The notes below the pieces were generated by a model that was not told where the DNA came from, made no database searches, and saw only the letters and a list, made by a program, of their open reading frames with translations. Below are positions 58,101 through 64,000 of a stretch of 64,000 bases of DNA, piece by piece. Position 1 is the stretch's first letter, and every line of letters starts with the position of its first letter. The translations under genes and the position numbers were made by a program. Origin of the DNA: Strigamia acuminata (Eukaryota > Arthropoda > Chilopoda > Geophilomorpha > Linotaeniidae); assembly GCA_949358305.1 (NCBI GenBank), contig OX442318.1:12568517-12632516 (forward strand). Reading direction: 5' to 3'.

Positions 58101-59865
58101 CTTATGAGACATGATACTTCTCACGCACAGTAACAGGACTCGGTGTAACTTGGGTCACTTGGATTCTGTTGAGGTTCTTTTTTCTCTGCTTTAAGCCGCA
58201 TGCAGCTGTACTGGGGTTACCAACTTTTAAAAATTTCAGGTACAAAGCTTATACCAGCATGCTGTTATAAAGTGCAACGTGCTGGTATATGCGAAAAGGC
58301 TGGTTTTTTTAATTAAGAGCCCAGATGGAATTTGGGTCAGAAATTTGAATTTTCTTGATATTCTAATAGGTTGTTATTAAAATTTGGGTAAATTGATAGA
58401 GATTTAGGCCAATTTCTTACATTTTGGGCATTTCAAAGTGCTTTTAAAGTATCTTTTGGTTCAATTCTTATTGAAAAAAATTCGTACTTACTTAAAACGA
58501 CATGCTGGTAAAAACAGGGTTTATCGGCATGCGGCTTAAAGCGGGGTAATAAGGTAACATAGTTGCCGTATTGCTTCGATTCTAAATGCCATCGATTATA
58601 AGACCCAACCCGTTTTTAAAGCTGTTTATATGGCGGAAAATGTGTGTCTTAGAATCGAAGAAATGCAGTAATTCGCTTGATCAGGGGTAGACAAATACCG
58701 GTTGCCGAGGTACCTGAAAATTTTTACCCGGCGCCTGACTTTCTTAGCCCGTATTTGCAAAATAGATACGGTGGCTCCTGAATTATCTTTAGTTTTGTCT
58801 ACCCCTATGCCTGATCGGCAATCGGGAGAACTGGTTCCAATGCCGGTCCGGGTACTCCAGGACTGTTCGTAGGGTATATTGTGGCCCCATGTACTTTTGG
58901 TCTCTAACACCCACCAAGTGTTCGGGGCCTAAAATATTAAAGGTTTTATTGTTGTAGGCCGGCCTTTGCTATTTTGCTTTCCAACGCTATCGTCAAGGCG
59001 CTGACTCGGCGTTTGCACCAACCTACGAAGCCGATCCTGCGATGATGCCGGGAGATGCTCCGTATTCGTCGTATCCAGGTGGACCTGATGCTGGTGAAGG
59101 CTATCAAGATCCTCCTTTTGGTAGCACTGAACCAACAGGTACATCACCCACACTCTAGTTTTTACTTCTAAGTGACAGCAAAAAGAAAACCTTATTGCCG
59201 TAAAATTCCGATACTAAGACGGATTGCATTATTGGCGCTAGTAAAAAACGTCACTGAATTCTACATAACTAATGAATAAGTGTGAACAGTCTAAAAATAG
59301 ATCATTCACACTTGTATAAATTAGACTTTCTAAAAGTCACAACTTTTACATAAGTGGTTCAAGTGTGAACTAGGCATTAGACATGAATTCTAGGCAAAAA
59401 AAAAGTGCGTCTTAGAATTGGAATTTTACAGTAATTATTAAAAAAAAATTTATCTAAAAATGCAATAATCAATAAACGAAAACCATTCTGTGCCAGATTT
59501 ATTGGCATTTTTGAATATTTGATGCTGCCATTTTTAAAGAGTGACATGGCCTTGATTAATACCTTAGATTGTGTGATCTCAAAGTCATGTAATTGAGAAT
59601 TGAGTGTTTGGTTCTTGGGAAACACTCAATTTGTTTTCTCGACAAGGCTTTTCGAGCCTACTTCCATCAGGTCATTTTTATTATTGATTTTTCAATCAAA
59701 AGAAATTGTCATATTTTTCTGCTGGCAGCCTCATTCTGCAATTATTGATTTGGCCAACCCAAGACACGATAACGAACAAGCAAACTGCATTATTAAATTA
59801 CCCGGTATTTTTTTTTTCGTTTAATTTCAGGAAATCAGCCCAACTTTCAGACACCGGCATACTAG
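55153..59865 (+). CDS. Synaptogyrin-family vesicle membrane protein, five coding exons
   Basis: Exons 55153-55251, 57346-57565, 57866-58005, 58958-59138 and 59831-59865, all GT-AG and in phase, ending at TAG 59863-59865. The product of about 224 residues starts MNGGAYGAG, with AFDP ... RPQ ... LLSW before the first membrane span VFSIIVFGCI. A lumenal loop with Cys residues follows (GVCLYNES, which holds a glycosylation-type NES). Spans two to four contain GVIAFLACVAFLILDY, WSFIWFVNFCYLADQW and AIAFSFFSIFTW/AGLCYFAF. The cytoplasmic Pro/Tyr/Gly-rich tail ends QTPAY. Synaptogyrins are MARVEL-type four-pass proteins of synaptic and other transport vesicles. Intron 1 (2.1 kb) carries TIR elements. 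The tandem duplication breaks inside this intron, so exon 1 has two extra upstream copies. Confidence 0.93.
55784..56093. mobile_element. TIR element in synaptogyrin intron 1, CCCCGCTTTAAGC family
   Basis: Third copy of the element at 4351-4660, with the best-kept ends (TATTACCCCGC and GCGGGGTAATA). Confidence 0.75.
56221..56331. mobile_element. Short TIR element in synaptogyrin intron 1
   Basis: Copy of 4820-4930; TACTGTATTTCTTCG pairs with CTTCGAAGAAATACGGTA. Confidence 0.55.
58184..58551. mobile_element. TIR element in synaptogyrin intron 3, CCCCGCTTTAAGC family
   Basis: CTGCTTTAAGCCGCATGCAG at the left pairs with CGGCATGCGGCTTAAAGC at the right. It lies in intron 3 and outside the tandem duplication, so the family is dispersed. 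Confidence 0.65.
58565..58670. mobile_element. Short TIR element, TTCTTCGATTCTAAGAC family
   Basis: GCTTCGATTCTAAATGCC pairs with CTTAGAATCGAAGAAATGC. A diverged relative with CTAAGACG and CGTCTTAG pairs spans 59193-59437 in intron 4. Confidence 0.55.
58682..58809. mobile_element. Small hAT-like TIR element in synaptogyrin intron 3
   Basis: CAGGGGTAGACAAA pairs with TTTTGTCTACCCCTA. Part of the interior (AGCCCGTATTTGCAAAATAG) matches 4950-5010 in the opposite orientation, so it is a dispersed repeat. Confidence 0.5.
59193..59437. mobile_element. TIR element in synaptogyrin intron 4
   Basis: GTAAAATTCCGATACTAAGACG at the left has an inverse partner CGTCTTAGAATTGGAATTTTAC at the right. It is noncoding. 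A second inverted pair around 59270-59360 (AAGTGTGAAC with TTCACACTT) lies inside. Confidence 0.55.
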
Positions 59866-60287
59866 CTTGTAAATTATTTCTAAAGCATTTTAGTGTAAGT
59901 TGGTGTTGAAGTTACTCAAGATTGATGTGTTTGCGTAGAGTATTGTCATTTATACTCTGTATGTCATCTGTCAAAATGTGATTGCAGAGGTGATATAGAC
60001 ATGTGATCCGAGCGCTATTCGATATAACGCTCGGTCTTTCCTAGCATAGCAAAACCAAAATTAATAACTATAATAAGTAAACTTTACCCTATGATCATTA
60101 AACCAGGAATTTTCTTCACTGCAGACTTCACGAATGGTCCAAACAAATGCAAAAAAAAAAAAACCTCACGATTAAATGATCTCAGGGTACTCCAGCTTAG
60201 CGAAAAATTAACTTAATAATAAATTGTAGGTTTCTGCTTGTCAAACTGAAACTTATGTTGTAATGATTGTCTTGCACCGATTCTCGG
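59866..60287 (+). other. Probable synaptogyrin 3' UTR start and downstream sequence
   Basis: No coding exon is seen. A small hairpin (CCGAGCG with CGCTCGG) lies at about 60008-60033, and AATAATAAATT near 60214 may hold a poly(A) signal. The UTR end cannot be fixed. Confidence 0.35.
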
Positions 60288-60627
60288 CAGCGGCGGATTT
60301 ATGGTTGTGTCAAAAACACAAAAGAAAATGAACATTCTCTACGTTACTCCAATAGCGAGAGACACACCCCCTTCTTATCCTTTCTGCACCTTGTGCTGAT
60401 ATTTCTGCTTGCATTCAAGAAAAAATTATCGGTGTGCAGAAAAGTTAGCGGCTTTATATCGGCATTAACTGAAATTTTTAAAAGTTGGTAATTCCACTTA
60501 TCCTTCCTGCAATTAACCATGTATGCCAGTAGAAATTATCAGCGCGAGGTGCTTAAAGCGGAGTTGTGTTAGAACTAAAATTTGATTGGCCAATGTCTTA
60601 ATACACATGCTTATAAATCCGCCGCCG
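60288..60627. mobile_element. hAT-like miniature element
   Basis: CAGCGGCGGATTTATGG at the left pairs with TATAAATCCGCCGCCG at the right. Flanks share TTCTC (60281 and 60629), a possible decayed target duplication. The frame at 60267-60491 lies inside it and is not a gene. Confidence 0.55.
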
Positions 60628-61342
60628 GTTCTCTACGATGAGGATGAATTGCCAAGAAATTTGAATCCTGATTTGTAATTGCATTTTGTTTGTTTTCATC
60701 CTCTTTCTATGTAAGTCCGAGAACATAAGTCGTGTTACATTAATGGCCAGTGTACATAATGTAGTTACAAGCAACTATACTGTAAATTATATGTCTATAT
60801 TTACTTACCTAGTGGTTAGGCTGTTAGAAGCTGAGAAGAGTTTTCTTGGTGCAGTTAATTACCATCATTCCATACATATGTCTATTGATAAGTATATAAT
60901 TCTAGGGGTTTCCACACTTGATATATAAAAAAAAGGATATTTTTTGTATTGTAGATTTGTGTGCTTGAAAGTTTTACATATTTTGTCAATGTCAGTTTAT
61001 TCTGATATTTTTTGACTATTTAATAATTGAAGGAAAAAAAATAATAAGAAATTCACTAATTATTACCCAGAGTGCTTGTACTAGATCTGATTCATCATGT
61101 GTGTACAAACTTAATATACCAAACTCATTGTAAAACCACATACATATTTTTAATGTAATGTAATTTATGTTTCTTTGCAATTGTCCGACTAATGGTGATA
61201 TCATTTGATTTTCTATTTTATTTATATAAGTGACCTAGATGTGCAGTAGGGGCCGTGCAAATGTATAGAATTGTGCCAAGTAAATCTGAAATTTCAATTG
61301 CTCTGTAGTTTGGCTTGATTTGGAGCGAGTTTTTATTTATTT
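60628..61342. other. AT-rich sequence without visible genes
   Basis: Short frames on both strands show no family resemblance. AT-rich 3'-UTR-like sequence, or intergenic. Confidence 0.35.
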
Positions 61343-61350
61343 AGTAGTGA

Positions 61351-61786
61351 CAGTGTTGTATCTCGTTCACTAAATTCATGACCATGTGAATGCGTTTGCG
61401 TTCCGTTCACTAAATTTTTTTCAAAGTGAACTACGTTCAAGTTCATGAAGTTGAATCAAAAGTTTACATTCATTTTTCAATTTTTTTTTGGAAATTAAAA
61501 TGTTTTTTGTTACATTTTGTGGATTTCAGATGACAAAAAAAACACTTTTTTTAGTAAAGCAGTCGTTTTCATCGCTTTCAGGCTGTTTTCGTTGTAAAAA
61601 GTGATTAGGAATAAATGTTTCGATGATGAAAATGTCATCTAAACATTTAAACTAACATTTTTGCAAAGTTTTCATCATCAAACATGGTGAACGTGAACTT
61701 CGTTCAAGTTCACTCCTAAAAGTGAACGAAGTTCGAATTTTTCGTTCATAAACACGAACTATTAGTTTGCGTTCGATACAACACTG
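61351..61786. mobile_element. hAT-type miniature element with 8-bp target duplication
   Basis: CAGTGTTGTATC at the left pairs with GATACAACACTG at the right. Flanks AGTAGTGA (61343-61350) and ATTAGTGA (61787-61794) match at 7 of 8 bases, the hAT signature. GTTCAC and GTGAAC motifs repeat inside in both orientations; it is noncoding. Confidence 0.8.
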
Positions 61787-62163
61787 ATTAGTGAGAGTTA
61801 TTCAACCAAAAATATCAATTTTGTTTTTAATTTTGGGTGTTGAGACACATTGATATTGCATCAATGGTACACAGGGTTCCCAAATGCCTCAAAAATTGAA
61901 TTTTTACACTAAAAAATATTTAAATCATTTATAAGCAACAAAATTTCCACATTGATACAATACCAAAGTGTAATTATATTGTTTGTTTATATTTTCTTCA
62001 AAACCAAGCAAAAGAAATTTCAAATTACGAAGATCCAAGTGCCATAGCAAATGCCAAAATCCGTTTAAAAGCTTGAATCCTTTGATGCCAGACGTTTTCC
62101 ATGTTTGCACGCTAAAACAATACGCATAATCATGTTAAACCAGACCAGACTTAGCAACAAAAC

Positions 62164-62424
62164 ATGGAAAATGTGGGAAAACAAATTGGATTAGAAACTT
62201 GTAGGTGTCAAGAGGATTTAAATGTAATCAGAACCCAACTTGAAGTTGACTTAACTTGTGATAAATCTTTGGACGACAAAAATCGTAATATCCTACAATT
62301 GGGTATTACCGGCGTTGAAAGCGAGTTGGATCGGCGTTCCGGCATAAAATGTGCTGCCGGAACGACATTCGAAAAGTCATTCATTCTGATTTATTCTCTT
62401 TTAAACCGGTCTAAACTAGATTGA
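62164..62424 (+). CDS. Small hypothetical protein, 86 codons
   Basis: An ATG-initiated frame beginning MENVGKQIGLETC, hydrophilic and charged with five Cys (CRCQ among them), ending at TGA. No family is recognised, and no splice sites or conserved partner are visible, so it may be an exon of an unmodelled gene or a chance frame. It lies about 2.3 kb after synaptogyrin on the same strand. ATTAAA near 62612 could be a poly(A) signal. Confidence 0.25.
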   Translation: MENVGKQIGLETCRCQEDLNVIRTQLEVDLTCDKSLDDKNRNILQLGITGVESELDRRSGIKCAAGTTFEKSFILIYSLLNRSKLD

Positions 62425-63008
62425 TTTAATTTATTGTCTATTGTTGCAACAGCTTGCAACATGCATATTTATTTATTGCAAATTTATTCTATATGTTTGC
62501 CCGGATAGCGTAATAGCGTTAACTATTTATTGTGTCTGTAATAATTGATTTCGTCTAGTCACATTTGAATACTTCTGTAAGCTGTGAAGTTACAAAGTTG
62601 TGTTAGAATCTAATTAAAGAAAAATATCAATATGACTACCTTGAACATTATCCCGCATAATCCTATGATTTAAACCCAAAACTTCACACAAGGAGGATAA
62701 AGAATAGCATAATTGTCACAATGTAATAGCTGATTAAAGTATAAACAAATAAAATAAATGTAATAAATTGCAAATTATCTTCCAAATGGGTTCAGTATGT
62801 CTGTGGAAAAAAGGAAAAATGTAAAAAGAAAAAAATCCTACATCTTTATTTGATTTGTAATCAGGACATGGAATTAATTTAAGAGCAGTTGTTGAGTGCA
62901 ATAAAGATCTTTCTTTTTGTCTCATACTTTTATCTTTCAAAGTCAAATTCAAACATGAAGAGTTACCTGTAATTAAATCAAAAAATCGTGTCCAACTGTT
63001 TGCACACG
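62425..63008. other. Intergenic AT-rich sequence
   Basis: No coding gene or clear repeat structure is seen. Confidence 0.35.
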
Positions 63009-63016
63009 ATCTAGAA

Positions 63017-63348
63017 CAGGGTTCGGCAATTAAATTTAAGTGGGGTCCGGATACTATTGAAAATTTTTATCGAGGTCCAGAAAAAAAAACTTGAAAAACC
63101 TTACTAAAAACCTAAGAAAATGGAAAAAAAAAAAACACTTAAAAACCAAATAAACCCTCCAATAAACACACCCAACCCAAAAAATACCAATAAAACCCAA
63201 AAAACATGAAAAAAACAGGAAAAACAAGGAAAAAAACACCGAAATACCAAAGAAACCAAGGGAAAAATGACGCTAAGACGCCACGTCGCTAAAACATCAC
63301 CGCGGTCCAAGTTTCGACTTTCCGCGGTCCGCCTATTGCCGACCGCTG
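63017..63348. mobile_element. hAT-Charlie-like miniature element with target duplication
   Basis: CAGGGTTCGGCAA at the left pairs with TTGCCGACCGCTG at the right, the end pattern of Charlie-type hAT elements. Flanks ATCTAGAA (63009-63016) and GTCTAGAA (63349-63356) match at 7 of 8 bases. A-rich repeats fill the interior; the minus-strand Phe-rich frames are artefacts of those A-runs. Confidence 0.8.
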
Positions 63349-63356
63349 GTCTAGAA

Positions 63357-64000
63357 AAATAAATTCAATTCCGTTTTTACACGATTTGTTTTGATTTGAC
63401 AGTTAAAAAATATTTTCATGAACTGTAATTTTCTAAGTTAGGGAATTCCACTTGTTTGTTACTGGGACAGTGGTTTCCAAACTGACTGGCCGCAAAACAT
63501 TCCAATACTATAAATTATTGAAAAGATGAGTAGTTAATAACAGGATTATATCCATCTTACTAATTCATCCCACCAATTGATTGATTGTGATTTTTGTTAT
63601 AATTCACGTTTTATATTTTATATTTATAAATAATCGCACCAAGTCACTGCAGGGTGAGCCGGAAAAACCTGACGATTTTGAAAACGAAATTACTTTGTAA
63701 CTACCGTAATTAAAATTTTTATTTCAGACTAAAACCATTGTACAGAATTTGAAATGCCATTTTTATGTCTGAAAAATTATACAGTCGAACCTCATTATAA
63801 CCAACCGCAATAAACGGACTTTTTGTTATAACAAATACCGTACTTAAAAATGGCTTGGTTGGTTGGTTGGTCGGCCATAAAAAAATTTGACATACTGAAA
63901 CCAACTTTCGTTATAACACACCGATTTCTCAGGTCCCTTGCTATTCATTAAGTCCGCTCAATTCCAAATTACCAAAATCCGATTACAAAAACTTCATTAT
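63357..64000. other. Intergenic sequence with a Tigger-like fragment
   Basis: ACAGTCGAACCTCATTATAACC at 63780 and a TTATAAC inverse copy nearby resemble a Tigger/pogo end, as at 13001. A GGTTGGTTGGTTGG run lies near 63856. No gene is seen. Confidence 0.35.

Noticed and set aside
63054-63310. Phe-rich minus-strand frames
   Set aside because: They come from A-rich repeats inside the hAT-like element at 63017-63348.
1-64000. CRISPR array, tRNA or rRNA genes
   Set aside because: No regularly spaced short repeats and no cloverleaf or rRNA core sequences were noticed on either strand.

Overview
This window looks like nuclear DNA from an AT-rich invertebrate animal. The evidence is GT-AG introns, polyadenylation signals, many short terminal-inverted-repeat (TIR) elements, Tc1, hAT, piggyBac-like and LINE remnants, a complete synaptogyrin gene (a four-pass vesicle membrane protein of animals) and a cluster of NACHT-ATPase receptor (NLR-like) genes. 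An ascidian (tunicate) fits well, but that is inference; no species can be fixed from the sequence alone. No bacterial operons, tRNA, rRNA or CRISPR were seen.

The layout is dominated by a direct tandem duplication with a period of about 25.7 kb. A partial unit occupies 1-5807, a full unit 5808-31515 and a second full unit 31516-57201; unique flanking sequence runs from 57202 to 64000. Each full unit holds, all on the + strand, NLR gene B, NLR gene C, a degraded LINE, an orphan NLR first exon carrying a stop codon, NLR gene A, and synaptogyrin exon 1 with its upstream region. The window therefore has three A genes (the first cut by the window edge), two B, two C and three identical synaptogyrin first exons. 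Only the last first exon is followed by the rest of synaptogyrin (exons 2-5, 57346-59865).

The NLR proteins share a large 3' exon encoding a NACHT module (P-loop, Walker B DGLDE, sensor TCR or TCK) and a long C-terminal part that looks like irregular leucine-rich repeats. Short variable N-terminal exons are joined through phase-1 introns. No death-fold domain is visible. A2 and A3 start with a short beta-strand-like segment containing IQIQ or IQIH, and A2 has an MGN start suited to N-myristoylation. The copies are near identical over most of the unit, but differences cluster in parts of A and in the 3' third of B. A3 is a mosaic of A1-like and A2-like sequence, as expected from gene conversion or unequal exchange. 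The array reads as a recently expanded, still recombining immune-type receptor cluster that has carried along the promoter and first exon of a neighbouring housekeeping-type gene. An assembly artefact must be excluded by long reads or depth.
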